A DNA stretch of 64,000 bases from Desulfobulbaceae bacterium BRH_c16a (GCA_000961725.1 LADS01000038.1:1-64000); one strand, 5' to 3'. Numbered from the stretch's first letter, positions 24,533-33,512 are shown. Numbers and translations are program-made. The notes: a model not told the origin generated them from the letters alone.

Positions 24533-25711
24533 TCAATGAACGTTTTCGGTAGTAAATGTTGTGTCGAGAAAACGCTCCCCGATAATGAATCCAAATCCGA
24601 CTATCCCCATTCCGGCGATAACAAGAAGATACTCGGCCGTTGTCGGCATATAAGGCAGATACTGGGGCACCCCGACAAAACCATGATCGTTCGGAATAAT
24701 CTGACCGGAGACCACCAGGTTATAGCGGGAAAAGAATTGCCCGACGAGAACCATTAAAGCCGCTGCCGACAGGGCTTGAATCGAATGCAACCGACTCGCC
24801 ACCAGGATCACGCAAGGTAAAACCAAGCCGATAGCTATCTCGAACACCCAGAAATGGGTCGCCAGGGGGCCTTTCACCATGGCATCCGCCGCCATGATCA
24901 TTTCTTCGGTGCCACAGTAGGCATTGACAAATTTCCATACGGTGGCGAGAGCCACCAGAAAGGTCATGAGTACCATAATTTTACCGGCGGTCTGCAAGCC
25001 CATAAAGGTGTTCCCGGCAATCTTTCGGCGTTGCAGGAGATGACTGTAGTGGGTGAACAACACCACCGCAGCCGCCCCGGACAGAACCGCACAAGCGAGA
25101 AAGAAAACCGGCAGCTGAGAACCGTACCAGAAGGGCCTCGAGTTCAAGGAAGCGAATACCGAACCGAGGTTGCTGTTTGCAAAGGATTCCGCCAGGGCTC
25201 CGATCACCCCCAAAACGATCGCCGCAGAAAAACGCTTCGTCACAATCAGGAAAAGCTCGAGAAACATTACCCCTACCGCCAAACCATAGAGCGTTCCCAT
25301 CCACCAGATGTTTGAGGTGACATTGGGGTGAAGAACTACGCCAAGCGGCATTCGCCATGGATTTTCGATTTCCAGACCGATAACCGTGAATGCCCCGAGC
25401 AGGGTAATTATCGAAAGCCAGACCATCCTGTTGGCAAGAGGTGACATCTGATTTCCGCCGAAGGCATGACTGAAAACTGCCAGCACGCAGAGCCCTGTTG
25501 AAATTATAGCAAAATAAGCATAGACCCCGATCAACATCCCCCACGGCATTTCACGGGTATTACCGAATGCATGATGATGGCCTGCCAGCTGGGCGTAAAC
25601 CGCGCCACCTACCCCCACAATGATCATCAACAAAAACAACCACATCAACTTGTTCGCCGGTAATTCTATTGCTCTCTCCGGCACAGCAGTCGCAGTCACA
25701 TTCCCTTTCAT
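24533..25711 (-). CDS. NrfD-type integral membrane subunit, divergent paralogue
   Basis: 392 residues with about ten membrane helices. It shares the layout and many motifs of the two near-identical NrfD copies (A-G-H-H-H-A-F-G near residue 43, E-I-E-N-P-W-R-M-P-L-G, S-N-I-W-W-M-G-T-L-Y-G), but most other residues differ. The ATG at 25711 is chosen because AAGGAGAAAAAT precedes it; the frame is open upstream. It is expected to interact with menaquinol. It lies between a small one-helix protein gene and a MerR regulator, in an operon with a strong sigma-54 promoter. Confidence 0.87.
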   Translation of the reverse strand: MKGNVTATAVPERAIELPANKLMWLFLLMIIVGVGGAVYAQLAGHHHAFGNTREMPWGMLIGVYAYFAIISTGLCVLAVFSHAFGGNQMSPLANRMVWLSIITLLGAFTVIGLEIENPWRMPLGVVLHPNVTSNIWWMGTLYGLAVGVMFLELFLIVTKRFSAAIVLGVIGALAESFANSNLGSVFASLNSRPFWYGSQLPVFFLACAVLSGAAAVVLFTHYSHLLQRRKIAGNTFMGLQTAGKIMVLMTFLVALATVWKFVNAYCGTEEMIMAADAMVKGPLATHFWVFEIAIGLVLPCVILVASRLHSIQALSAAALMVLVGQFFSRYNLVVSGQIIPNDHGFVGVPQYLPYMPTTAEYLLVIAGMGIVGFGFIIGERFLDTTFTTENVH

Positions 25712-25760
25712 ATTTTTCTCCTTCGAAGTTTTTTTCCAGTTCCAAATACAATCGCTGTCG

Positions 25761-25988
25761 CTATCCTGCGTTGACCGACTCCGGCTCACGATGTGAATTC
25801 TCTTCCAACCCCAGCTTCACCAGAACCATCAAGGCAACGGGCGCGCCGAACGGGCCAAGTACGACAAAGAGAACCAAACAGAGACAAAACCAGAACCATT
25901 CACTCACCCGCGCAACCAATGGTGCCAATCCGCTCCGAATATTTGAAACCGGAATCTCATACGTTTGTTTCTGTATTGTGATTGCCAT
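25761..25988 (-). CDS. Small single-helix membrane protein, first gene of the sigma-54 NrfD operon
   Basis: 75 residues from ATG 25988 with AGGAGGAAG upstream. The N-terminus is a polar A-I-T-I-Q-K-Q-T-Y-E segment, a strongly hydrophobic helix spans about residues 30-60 (W-F-W-F-C-L-C-L-V-L-F), and the C-terminus is short and charged. It precedes the divergent NrfD by 49 bases and probably serves as an accessory subunit of that complex, as the 37-residue peptide may do for copy 1. Not recognised as a known family. Confidence 0.62.
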   Translation of the reverse strand: MAITIQKQTYEIPVSNIRSGLAPLVARVSEWFWFCLCLVLFVVLGPFGAPVALMVLVKLGLEENSHREPESVNAG

Positions 25989-26043
25989 GACTTCCTCCTG
26001 CTCTAAGATTGGCACAACCTTGTTGTTAAGTTACTTCTTAAAC

Positions 26044-26059
26044 AGCAAGTCGTATGCCA
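26044..26059 (-). promoter_or_regulatory. Sigma-54 (-24/-12) promoter of the small protein-NrfD-MerR operon
   Basis: The minus strand reads TGGCATACGACTTGCT, matching TGGCAC-N5-TTGCW at all but one position, with exact GG-N10-GC spacing. The -12 element is about 55 bases upstream of ATG 25988. Confidence 0.82.
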
Positions 26060-26180
26060 TTGCACAAGAGAACAGAACGGACGCTACAAAATCATTCGTA
26101 TCCTTTTGTATATACTCGATATAATTGTAATCACATCGACTTAAAACAAACAGTTTCGCGTCATCAACCTTTCCATTGAG

Positions 26181-26228
26181 GACATATTCTGCGTCCAGCC
26201 TCCATACTATGCGGGCGCAAAATACGTC
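26181..26228. promoter_or_regulatory. Upstream operator pair, GRCGCAWWWTRCGYC type
   Basis: GGCGCAAAATACGTC at 26214-26228 and a half-matching GACATATTCTGCGTC at 26181-26195 have centres 33 bases apart. They are 120-185 bases upstream of the sigma-54 promoter, the usual enhancer distance. Confidence 0.55.
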
Positions 26229-26384
26229 CAACAGATGAACTTATATCTCATTGATTTAAATGGATATTTCTTGAATACAGGGTTCTTTGGACAAGGAAAA
26301 CAAGAAAAAATCGGCAGGAAGAAGTCAAAGAGGCAATAATTAGATATTGAGTTTCAATGTGTTACATGAATAAAAATAAAAAGA

Positions 26385-26399
26385 GACGCAATTTGCGTC
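26385..26399. promoter_or_regulatory. Perfect operator dyad GACGCAATTTGCGTC
   Basis: A perfect 7-base-arm palindrome in the cytochrome-side intergenic region, about 330 bases upstream of the sigma-54 promoter. It belongs to the same family as the sites at 23746, 23774 and 26214. Confidence 0.6.
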
Positions 26400-26544
26400 C
26401 AAAGACGGAAAATAATTGGGCAACCGAGGGAGGATATTGCTGAAGGAGAGGAGTTTTTTAAAAAAAGATAAGGACCGTCCGAGATGGGCGACCCTTATCT
26501 TTGCAGCAATAACGAGCGGAGGGAATGTTTCGATGGGCGGATTA

Positions 26545-26964
26545 TCAGTGGCTCTTTTCGGCGGAACCGCTGTCGCCACGTAATCGAGCATGGCCGCGCA
26601 CGCCGATGTGGCAGGCAGTGCAGCGGGTATTCGAGGCAAAGGCGGTGGATCCGTCGTGGCAGGCGCCGCAATAGCCGCCTTTGTAGAGTGTCTCCATGGT
26701 GAAGTCATCCTTTTCCTCGGCGACACCATTTTCCATCTCAAACAAATCGTCATGGCATGAGCCACAATCCAGTCCGGCATCCATGGTATGAACTTTGTGT
26801 TCAAATACTACGGCTTCAAGTGGCTTGACCCAGACGATAGGCGCTTCCGGACCGTAGGCTTCTTCATCGTACGCCTCCTGCTCCTTCACCTCGCCACTGG
26901 CAAATAGCACAGCGCCGGAAAACAAACACCCGCCGACAACCAACAATAACAAAATCTTCTTCAT
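26545..26964 (-). CDS. Periplasmic trihaem cytochrome c7-like protein
   Basis: 139 residues with an N-terminal signal sequence (K-K-I, hydrophobic core, about 20 residues). It has three CxxCH haem sites, CGSCH, CGACH and CTACH, with F-E-H-K-V-H upstream providing distal His ligands, as in cytochrome c7/c3-type domains. It would accept electrons in the periplasm from the ferredoxin subunit. It is the third gene of an operon NrfD (27884) - ferredoxin (27039) - cytochrome. Gene content matches NrfD/ferredoxin/cytochrome complexes such as Geobacter Cbc4 (CbcSTU), an analogy from family knowledge rather than shown orthology. The 74-base gap to the ferredoxin gene fits one transcript. Confidence 0.85.
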   Translation of the reverse strand: MKKILLLLVVGGCLFSGAVLFASGEVKEQEAYDEEAYGPEAPIVWVKPLEAVVFEHKVHTMDAGLDCGSCHDDLFEMENGVAEEKDDFTMETLYKGGYCGACHDGSTAFASNTRCTACHIGVRGHARLRGDSGSAEKSH

Positions 26965-27038
26965 TTTTTTCTCCTACCTATCAGCATCATCCCCGTAGGT
27001 ACTGGGATTAATTGAGTGAATCAAAGCACTTTGCCGTT

Positions 27039-27794
27039 CTATGAATTGATATAAAAAATATTCGGGATCGCGCCGGTTTCCGGCCGTAATACCCAGACCA
27101 TGGTTTCCGGGGAGTGAACCAGCTTGAAAACTCTGCTGGCCGGATCAGCGATATCACCGAAAACCCTCACATCGGCCGGACAGGCATCGGCACAGGCCGT
27201 AGTCGTTTCTCCTTTCGACAGGCGCGAGAGAAGGCAAAAATCGCATTTGTCAACCGCCCGCTCTTCCTCCTTGAAATACCTGGCGTTGTAGGGGCAGGCT
27301 GTCATGCAGGTCTTGCAGCCTATGCAACGGGCCGGATTCATGACAACGATGCCGGTCTTCTCATCTTTCCAGGTCGCGGTTGTCGGGCAGACTCTGACAC
27401 ACGGCGGTCGATTACAGTGGTTGCAGAGAACAGGCATAAAGGTCGTTTCGAACTTGTCTCCACTAAGGGAGCGGCGTTTTTCGAGGATGGTGGTCCTGAA
27501 CCCATACGCCGGCACATGGTTGGTCTTGACACAGGCATCCTTGCAGCGTTCACAGTCGATGCACAGTTTTTCCCTTATAACCATAGTGTAATGCGGGTTG
27601 TAAGGATATTTACCCACCTCGGGTACGACTCCTCCCGACCCGTAAGCATTTTGTACTGAAGTGAGAGAGAGCACGCTGCCACCCAGGTATATGCCGGTAA
27701 CGGCGAGACCCAATTTTAAAAATTTCCTTCTCTCGGCCGATGGCAGGGTGCTTAGATCCTCACTTCTCAACTGCTCGAAATCATCGATTCTCAT
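27039..27794 (-). CDS. Tat-exported 16-Cys ferredoxin subunit (DsrO/HybA/PsrB-like)
   Basis: 251 residues. A Tat-type signal, R-R-K-F-L-K-L-G at about residue 22, is followed by a hydrophobic stretch, indicating a periplasmic location. Four Cys clusters (C-I-D-C-E-R-C, C-N-H-C-N-R-P-P-C-V-R-V-C, C-I-G-C-K-T-C-M-T-A-C, C-D-F-C with a distal C-A-D-A-C) would hold four [4Fe-4S] centres. It links the NrfD quinol subunit encoded 89 bases upstream to the trihaem cytochrome downstream. No molybdopterin catalytic subunit is present, so the complex probably moves electrons between menaquinol and periplasmic cytochromes rather than acting as a terminal reductase (inference). Confidence 0.9.
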   Translation of the reverse strand: MRIDDFEQLRSEDLSTLPSAERRKFLKLGLAVTGIYLGGSVLSLTSVQNAYGSGGVVPEVGKYPYNPHYTMVIREKLCIDCERCKDACVKTNHVPAYGFRTTILEKRRSLSGDKFETTFMPVLCNHCNRPPCVRVCPTTATWKDEKTGIVVMNPARCIGCKTCMTACPYNARYFKEEERAVDKCDFCLLSRLSKGETTTACADACPADVRVFGDIADPASRVFKLVHSPETMVWVLRPETGAIPNIFYINS

Positions 27795-27883
27795 GCTGGT
27801 ACCTCTTGATTTTCTACAAAACCCTGATTTTGTGCAATCAGGGCATTGGATTGCTTATGATTAATGTGTTGCATCGAACGTGA

Positions 27884-29077
27884 TCAATGATCCTCCGAGA
27901 TATGGCCGCGAAAAAGCTTCTCGCCCATCAGGAAGATCAGTCCGCAAAAGGCTACCCCGCCCAAAACCACCAGATTCTCGTGGAGACTGGGCGCATAGGT
28001 GAGAAGGTCGGGATAATCGACCAGGCCCATGCCGTGAAAAGCGGGAACCAGCTGACCGACAATCACCAGATCGTAGCGCATGAAGAATATCCCGATCATT
28101 CCGGCAAGTGAGGCGATGAACAGGGCGTTCATGTTCCGGCCTTTGACCGCCATGATGATGACAAAAGGGATTACCATGCCCAGCAGCACCTCGCCCAGCC
28201 AGAAATTCGGCGCGTACGACCCGGTCAGAAGGAGCTGCATTGCTTCATATTTGCCGGGAGGGTTGCCCGTTATTCCGGTTATCATCTTCCAGCTGGTAAA
28301 GAAAATGATCACCGCCATCATCAAGGCGCCAAGTTTTGCAACGCCCTCCAGGGATTTCTTCATCTCTTCGCTCATCTTCCAGCCGTTGAACCGGTAGGCG
28401 ATATAGGTGAAAAAGATGATCGCCACGCAGCCCGACATCGCCGCCGAGGTAATGAAATAGATCGGCATGTACGGCCCGTGCCAGAACTCCCGGCCGTTCA
28501 AAAGGCCAAATACCGCGCCCAGGTTCGAATGCGCCACAATACCGGTCAACAGCCCCGCCAGACCAAAAGCCGTGGCTATTTTATGCTGCTCCTTCTGCAG
28601 CATCACAAATTCGATCATCATAAAGAACAGATAAGCTCCATATAAAGTGCCCATCCACCAGATGTTCGAGGTCGGATTGGCGCCGATCACGTTGCCGACC
28701 GGCATGCGCCAGGAATTTTCAATCTCGAAGGCGATCACCAGAAATCCGGCGACAATGGTTGCGATCGATAAAAACACCGCCCGCTTGGCAATCGGATTAA
28801 AATTCTTAAAGCCGAAAACATGCCCAACCGCGGAAACAATGCACAGCCCGGTCGAGGTCACCACGAAGAAAACATAGGCGGCAATCAGAATCCCCCAGGG
28901 GACTCCGCGGCTCACCCCGAAGGTGTGCTCATGCCCCACGTACAGCGAATGCACTCCCGCCGCAACCCCCACTACACTGAGTAGTGCCAAAATTCCCATC
29001 GCAATATTGTACTTCCCCGATCCGGTCGCAACCAGACCGCCTTCCTGCGGTAGTATTCCTGCTAACAGATTATTCAT
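27884..29077 (-). CDS. NrfD-type integral membrane subunit, near-identical copy 2
   Basis: 397 residues from the ATG at 29077; the frame also has an ATG at 29098, but 29077 matches the start of copy 1 and has GGAG upstream. It is almost identical to 22142-23335: five amino-acid differences, confined to residue 4, one Val/Ile site and the last five residues. First gene of the NrfD-ferredoxin-cytochrome operon, so this is the copy with dedicated partners. Flanking sequence is unrelated to copy 1, indicating a duplication or conversion limited to the gene itself. The two copies, in direct orientation 5.7 kb apart, could recombine and delete the intervening genes. Confidence 0.9.
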   Translation of the reverse strand: MNNLLAGILPQEGGLVATGSGKYNIAMGILALLSVVGVAAGVHSLYVGHEHTFGVSRGVPWGILIAAYVFFVVTSTGLCIVSAVGHVFGFKNFNPIAKRAVFLSIATIVAGFLVIAFEIENSWRMPVGNVIGANPTSNIWWMGTLYGAYLFFMMIEFVMLQKEQHKIATAFGLAGLLTGIVAHSNLGAVFGLLNGREFWHGPYMPIYFITSAAMSGCVAIIFFTYIAYRFNGWKMSEEMKKSLEGVAKLGALMMAVIIFFTSWKMITGITGNPPGKYEAMQLLLTGSYAPNFWLGEVLLGMVIPFVIIMAVKGRNMNALFIASLAGMIGIFFMRYDLVIVGQLVPAFHGMGLVDYPDLLTYAPSLHENLVVLGGVAFCGLIFLMGEKLFRGHISEDH

Positions 29078-30064
29078 CGACCCTTGCTCCTTGAACATGC
29101 TGAAAATAATTCCACTTCGCTACACCTTGTTCGACACAACCACCGGGCACAACCCGCACACCATTACGGTGTCTCCACCCTGGAAATAGCGCCGAACACC
29201 ATTCCGGCAACAGATAATTCACACCCCGGCATATCCTCCCAGGGAAAAGCTCCGATTCCGGGAGCCTGAGTTTGCAATGCAATTCATGACCAGATGATCG
29301 GCTATCTTCGACAGAGCAGTTTTCGCCCGCCAAAACGTTTTCAATTAATGGGACAAACAGAGAGAAAAAACAACTAAAAAAGCATTTCCTGACACGAATG
29401 GTGTTTAAATAAATCACGCAACATCGAGTATATACTACAAACGAGTACATTTGTGCATATGTTTACAAGTATTTCCTTTAATTCTTTATTTCATCAATTT
29501 TCTACCAGCCTGTCGAGTTCTTGTCAAGTGTTTTGCCGAGATCGTTTCCCCGCCCGCCAGGCCCATTTCGACAAAACAAAAAAACAACGGGAATATGATG
29601 AATAGTGTAGTATTACATTACGTTAGACTGTGGTTATCTTCTTGACTGGAAAAAAGAACATTATTTTTCAGCTCAAAGGCACATGCTTTACGCTTATTTC
29701 GCACAACATCTCTCCTTTTGATGTTTTTAAGGGGAGAGGAATGGAAGTGATAATTTGAGCTGCCGGTTTCGGGTTTTATCCCGGGTTCATCATTCGATCA
29801 TTACTATAAATCGAGTCAGTGCTGGACATGAGCCGGCTATGATGTACAATTTGAGGCAAGACAGGATTTCATAATGCGGGAGGCAATCGTTCACCGGTAC
29901 GCATCAAAAGACTGCATAACCCGGATTTGTAACCGTGTCGCTCCTGTGCCATCCTTGGCACTCGCGACACTAGGCCATCCTTGGCCGTCGTCATCCAGTG
30001 CTCCAGGTTCGTTCAAGATACCTGTAAGGCACTTAGGTACTCACTTCCGCAATCGTCGGGATCC
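29078..30064. other. Long gene-free divergent region between the NrfD operon and the ABC operon
   Basis: About 990 bases without a convincing gene. It must hold the promoters of both operons. I found no good sigma-54 site and no GRCGCA dyad here, unlike the other NrfD promoters. Near 29949-29992 the motif GCCATCCTTGGC occurs twice 25 bases apart, each able to form a short hairpin (GTGCCA/TGGCAC and GGCCA/TGGCC). The segment 29400-29700 is AT-rich. Confidence 0.4.
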
Positions 30065-32602
30065 ATGAAGGACTGGAGCATGAAGCACGGCAAGCCGCCT
30101 ACCCCTGTTACCGAAAAATCGTTGTTGTACTGGGCATTCAGCGGCAACCTCAAGCTGCAGCTCATACTCCTTGTGGTAATTATCCTGATTGTCGTGGCCC
30201 GGGTAATTCCGCTCGAAATGCAGAAGCGAATCATCAACGACTCGATCGCCCTGCAAAATCTGCAAGGCCTTTTTTTCTACTGCGCCATTTATATCCTGGC
30301 TATCACCGTAGCCAGCGCCTTGAAACTTGCGATCAACTACCTTCAGGCATTAATCGGCGAACGTGCCATGACGGCGATGCGCAAGACCCTCTACAACCAT
30401 ATTCTTACCCTTCCACTCAACTTCTTCCGCACAACCCAGCCCGGCACGGTCGTGTCTTCACTCATGACCGAACTCAGTACCGCCGGCAATTTCGCCGGAA
30501 TGGCCTTTGCCGTACCCGTCAGCAACATCCTTACCCTGGTCGCCTTCACCGGGTACCTGATCTGGCTGAACTCGAAACTGGCCCTGGCGACCCTGATCAT
30601 CTATCCGGCTGTGGTGTTCATCATCCCCTTACTGCAGAAAAAGGCTAACAAGGCCAATAAGAAAAGAGTCGATCTGTCGAGGGAAACCTCGAGCCAGATT
30701 GCCGAGTCGATCTCAGGTATCCACGAAATTCAGGTACACGGGGCATACAGCCAGGAAGGCAGTAAATTCGACCGCCTGGCCGAAAAACTGAAAAAGATCA
30801 GAATTCGCTGGTCGCTCTTTCGTTTCGGGATCAAAACGGCCAACAACTATTTTGTCGGCCTGGGACCGTTTGTGGTCTTTGTCTACGGCGGATACCTGGT
30901 CATGCATGGCCAGCTCGAGCTGGGGGCGATGGTCGCTTTCCTCTCCGCTCAGGAGAAGCTTTTCGACCCCTGGAAGGAGCTGATAGAATTCTATCAGGCA
31001 TATCAGGACGCCTCGGTCAGTTACACCCGCACCATGAACTGCTTTGACGCCACACCAGAGTTTGCCCTCGATTTCGCCGATTCTCCCGTGCTTCGGCTGA
31101 ACGGACGCATAGAAGTGCGCGATCTTGTTTACGATACCCCCGAAGGACTTCGGCTGCTGAACGGTGTCTCCTTCAGCTTGCAGACCGGCGAACACCTCGC
31201 CATCGTCGGGTTCTCCGGAGGGGGAAAAAGCACCCTGATCCAGTGTCTCGGCAAGATGTTCCCCTACTCCTCGGGCAGTATCCAGTTTGACGCGCTTGAA
31301 CTCTCAACTCTTTCAAAACAGACGATCATCGGCAATGTCGGCTATGTTTCACAGAATCCGTTCATCTTTACCGGAACGATCGAGGAAAACCTGCTGTACG
31401 CCCAGAAGGCCCTCGGCTCTCCAGCCATCCCACCAGAAGGCGGAGAGGCGAACATCGACCGCGACAGAATGATTCTGGTGCTCCAGCAGGTCGGTCTCTT
31501 CGTCGATGTCATGCGTTTCGGCCTCGACAGCCAGATCGGCTCGGACGATCGGCTGGTTATCGAAAAAATCATCCGCATCCGTCGGCGCTTCCATGAAAAC
31601 TTTGGAGAAAAGCTTGCCGATTACGTAGAGTTCTACAATCGGGACACCTATCATGTCAATTCCAGCGTGGCCGAGAATATACTTTTCGGAACCGGCAACA
31701 GGGCCGACTTCGACTACCCTCTGCTCCCGGACAACAACAGTTTCCGGTCTTTCCTCCTCTCCGTGAATCTGCTGGAACCACTCCTCACGCTGGGCATCGA
31801 ACTCGCCGGACAGGCGGTGGATCTTCTGGCGGGTGTAGACAAGGTCGATCTCTTTTTCAGGAACAGCCCGGTCCCCGCCGACCGAATAGAAGAATGTGAG
31901 AGGATACTCAACCGATTGAGAAAACACCCGGTGACCTCACTGCCGCGGGGCCAGCAATCCTTCCTCCTGTCGCTGGCCCTGAATTTTACGCCTGCCATTC
32001 ATACCATGACCAGACTGCCCGACAGTCTCAAGAAAAACATCCTCTCGGCCCGGCAGGCTTTTCCGAAGTGGTCTGAATCGATAGCTGAGGATCTTTTTAC
32101 TTTTTACAGTGATACCAGTTATATACCAGGACAATCAATCCTCAACAATATCTTTTTCGGCAGAATCCGACCGGCTCTCCCCCATGCCCAGGAAGTGATG
32201 AATCAAGCCATCATGCACCTTCTGGTTGAGGAAGACTTTCTTGAAAAAGTCGCCGCCATCGGCATGGCCTCTCAAGTCGGCAACATGGGTGATCGGCTTT
32301 CAGGAGGCCAGCGGCAGAAGTTGGCCATTGCCAGGGTTCTCATGAAACAACCAAAAATTATTCTGATGGACGAGGCGACCTCGGCTCTCGACAACAAATC
32401 CCAGGCGAGGATTCAGCGCCTGATGACAACCCGCTGGAGTGGCAACCGGACAGTGATTGCCGCAGTTCATCGTCTCGATATCATAAATACTTTTGATAAA
32501 ATTGCGGTAATGAAAGCAGGAAAACTGGTTGAGCTCGGCACCTACCGGGAACTCATAGAACAAAAAGGCATACTCCATGAACTCATCTACGGAAGAAAAT
32601 AA
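30065..32602 (+). CDS. ABC exporter (fused permease-ATPase) with a ~250-residue insertion in the ATPase domain
   Basis: 845 residues from ATG 30065 (30080 is an alternative with AAGGAC upstream). It has an N-terminal six-helix exporter domain (about 25-310) and a nucleotide-binding domain with Walker A G-F-S-G-G-G-K-S-T at about 381 and a Q-loop V-S-Q-N-P-F-I-F at about 427. The signature L-S-G-G-Q-R-Q-K is at about 743, Walker B K-I-I-L-M-D-E-A at about 762 and H-loop A-V-H-R at about 800. Normal Q-loop to signature spacing is near 60 residues; here it is over 300. The insert contains two more copies of the segment that normally follows the Q-loop: E-E-N-L-L-Y, then A-E-N-I-L-F-G (about 536) and L-N-N-I-F-F-G (about 694). 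Substrate is unknown. It overlaps a cNMP-binding gene and heads a four-gene operon. Confidence 0.85.
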   Translation: MKDWSMKHGKPPTPVTEKSLLYWAFSGNLKLQLILLVVIILIVVARVIPLEMQKRIINDSIALQNLQGLFFYCAIYILAITVASALKLAINYLQALIGERAMTAMRKTLYNHILTLPLNFFRTTQPGTVVSSLMTELSTAGNFAGMAFAVPVSNILTLVAFTGYLIWLNSKLALATLIIYPAVVFIIPLLQKKANKANKKRVDLSRETSSQIAESISGIHEIQVHGAYSQEGSKFDRLAEKLKKIRIRWSLFRFGIKTANNYFVGLGPFVVFVYGGYLVMHGQLELGAMVAFLSAQEKLFDPWKELIEFYQAYQDASVSYTRTMNCFDATPEFALDFADSPVLRLNGRIEVRDLVYDTPEGLRLLNGVSFSLQTGEHLAIVGFSGGGKSTLIQCLGKMFPYSSGSIQFDALELSTLSKQTIIGNVGYVSQNPFIFTGTIEENLLYAQKALGSPAIPPEGGEANIDRDRMILVLQQVGLFVDVMRFGLDSQIGSDDRLVIEKIIRIRRRFHENFGEKLADYVEFYNRDTYHVNSSVAENILFGTGNRADFDYPLLPDNNSFRSFLLSVNLLEPLLTLGIELAGQAVDLLAGVDKVDLFFRNSPVPADRIEECERILNRLRKHPVTSLPRGQQSFLLSLALNFTPAIHTMTRLPDSLKKNILSARQAFPKWSESIAEDLFTFYSDTSYIPGQSILNNIFFGRIRPALPHAQEVMNQAIMHLLVEEDFLEKVAAIGMASQVGNMGDRLSGGQRQKLAIARVLMKQPKIILMDEATSALDNKSQARIQRLMTTRWSGNRTVIAAVHRLDIINTFDKIAVMKAGKLVELGTYRELIEQKGILHELIYGRK

Positions 32603-33089
32603 CCGGATTCCGGTAATGCAGCAAAATCTGGAACTTTTGAAGGAACTGTCGTTTTTTCATTACTTTCCAGACAAGGCTATCAAACTCCTGGCCTTTCTGG
32701 CGACGAGGTCGACCCTTTCGGCAGGCGACCTGCTCTTTGAAGAGGGGGAGGACCACGGCCAGGCCTATTTAATCCTCTCCGGCCAGCTGGCACTTCTCAA
32801 GAAAAGCGAAAAAGAGTCCACGCTTGTGCGCCATTACAACACGGGGGATTTTCTCGGCTCATTCTCCCTTCTCGGCAATTTGCCCTCGCTTTTCGCCCTT
32901 CAGGCAACAACCAAATCGACTGTTTTGACGATAAGTCGTGAACACTTTGCAAAAATACTTGAACAATTTCCTGAAACGGGCAAACTTGTACTCAGAGCTT
33001 TCCTCAAAGAACTGCATCAATGGGAGAGAAAGAATCTGACTGAAACCGATACCGCCAATCTCAACCACATCGGAGCAACCGTGTTATAA
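32577..33089 (+). CDS. Stand-alone cyclic-nucleotide-binding domain protein
   Basis: 170 residues forming essentially one Crp-like cNMP-binding beta-roll: L-S-A-G-D-L-L-F-E-E-G-E-D near residue 48, Y-L-I-L-S-G, and the phosphate-binding-cassette position as G-D-F-L-G-S-F-S-L-L-G-N-L-P-S. The cassette lacks the canonical R-[ST]-A-A, so nucleotide binding may be altered or absent. There is no helix-turn-helix, so it is not a transcription factor. Its first 26 bases overlap the ABC exporter gene, indicating translational coupling. It probably regulates the exporter or the partner-switching pair downstream (inference). Confidence 0.82.
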   Translation: MNSSTEENNRIPVMQQNLELLKELSFFHYFPDKAIKLLAFLATRSTLSAGDLLFEEGEDHGQAYLILSGQLALLKKSEKESTLVRHYNTGDFLGSFSLLGNLPSLFALQATTKSTVLTISREHFAKILEQFPETGKLVLRAFLKELHQWERKNLTETDTANLNHIGATVL

Positions 33090-33092
33090 AGT

Positions 33093-33512
33093 ATGGATGT
33101 CTCTTTCCAGATAATGAACGATCTGTCCGAGCTGAACACTTTGCGGGTGCAACTTCAAGCCCTGCGGAGCGTCTGGCTCCTGACACCGAAAACTGTGGCG
33201 GAAATCAATCTCGTCCTGGAAGAGATCGTATCCAATATCATCGAACATGGCGACCGGACCAAAAAACACCCGATCCACATTACCCTGAAAAAAGAAGGAC
33301 TGGAACTGACAATGGTAGTCATAGATGAAGGGCCGTCGTTCGATCCGACGATCTGTGCCCCTCCGGATACTACACTTCCCTTGAAGAAACGACAATCCGG
33401 CGGACTCGGCATCCATCTCGTTCGTGCCCTTTGTCAATGTTGCAGTTATACCAGGGCAAATGACAGCAATATTCTCACCATGAAAAGAACATTACCCGAG
33501 GAGTGCAGGTAG
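33093..33512 (+). CDS. RsbW/SpoIIAB-like anti-sigma-type serine kinase
   Basis: 139 residues, a single HATPase_c_2 domain. N-box E-E-I-V-S-N-I-I-E-H-G near residue 45, G1-box D-E-G-P-S-F-D-P near residue 78 and G2-box G-G-L-G-I-H-L-V near residue 103 are all present, so ATP binding should be intact. RsbW-type kinases phosphorylate a STAS partner and sequester a target protein. The gene follows the cNMP protein by 3 bases and precedes the STAS gene by 14 bases (its frame overlaps if the upstream GTG is used). No sigma factor gene is nearby, so the target may be the exporter or its regulator rather than RNA polymerase. Confidence 0.87.
   Translation: MDVSFQIMNDLSELNTLRVQLQALRSVWLLTPKTVAEINLVLEEIVSNIIEHGDRTKKHPIHITLKKEGLELTMVVIDEGPSFDPTICAPPDTTLPLKKRQSGGLGIHLVRALCQCCSYTRANDSNILTMKRTLPEECR

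Noticed and set aside
26340-26804. 154-codon minus-strand frame over the trihaem cytochrome gene
   Set aside because: Frame-shifted shadow of the cytochrome gene, which has haem motifs and a signal peptide in its own frame.
29070-29450. 126-codon minus-strand frame upstream of the second near-identical NrfD gene
   Set aside because: No ribosome binding site, overlaps the nrfD start region and gives a Cys/Arg-scattered sequence without domain; more likely promoter DNA.
29078-29500. Search for a sigma-54 promoter and GRCGCA dyad before the NrfD-ferredoxin operon
   Set aside because: No GG-N10-GC site or matching 15-mer found, so this operon is not assigned to the same control.
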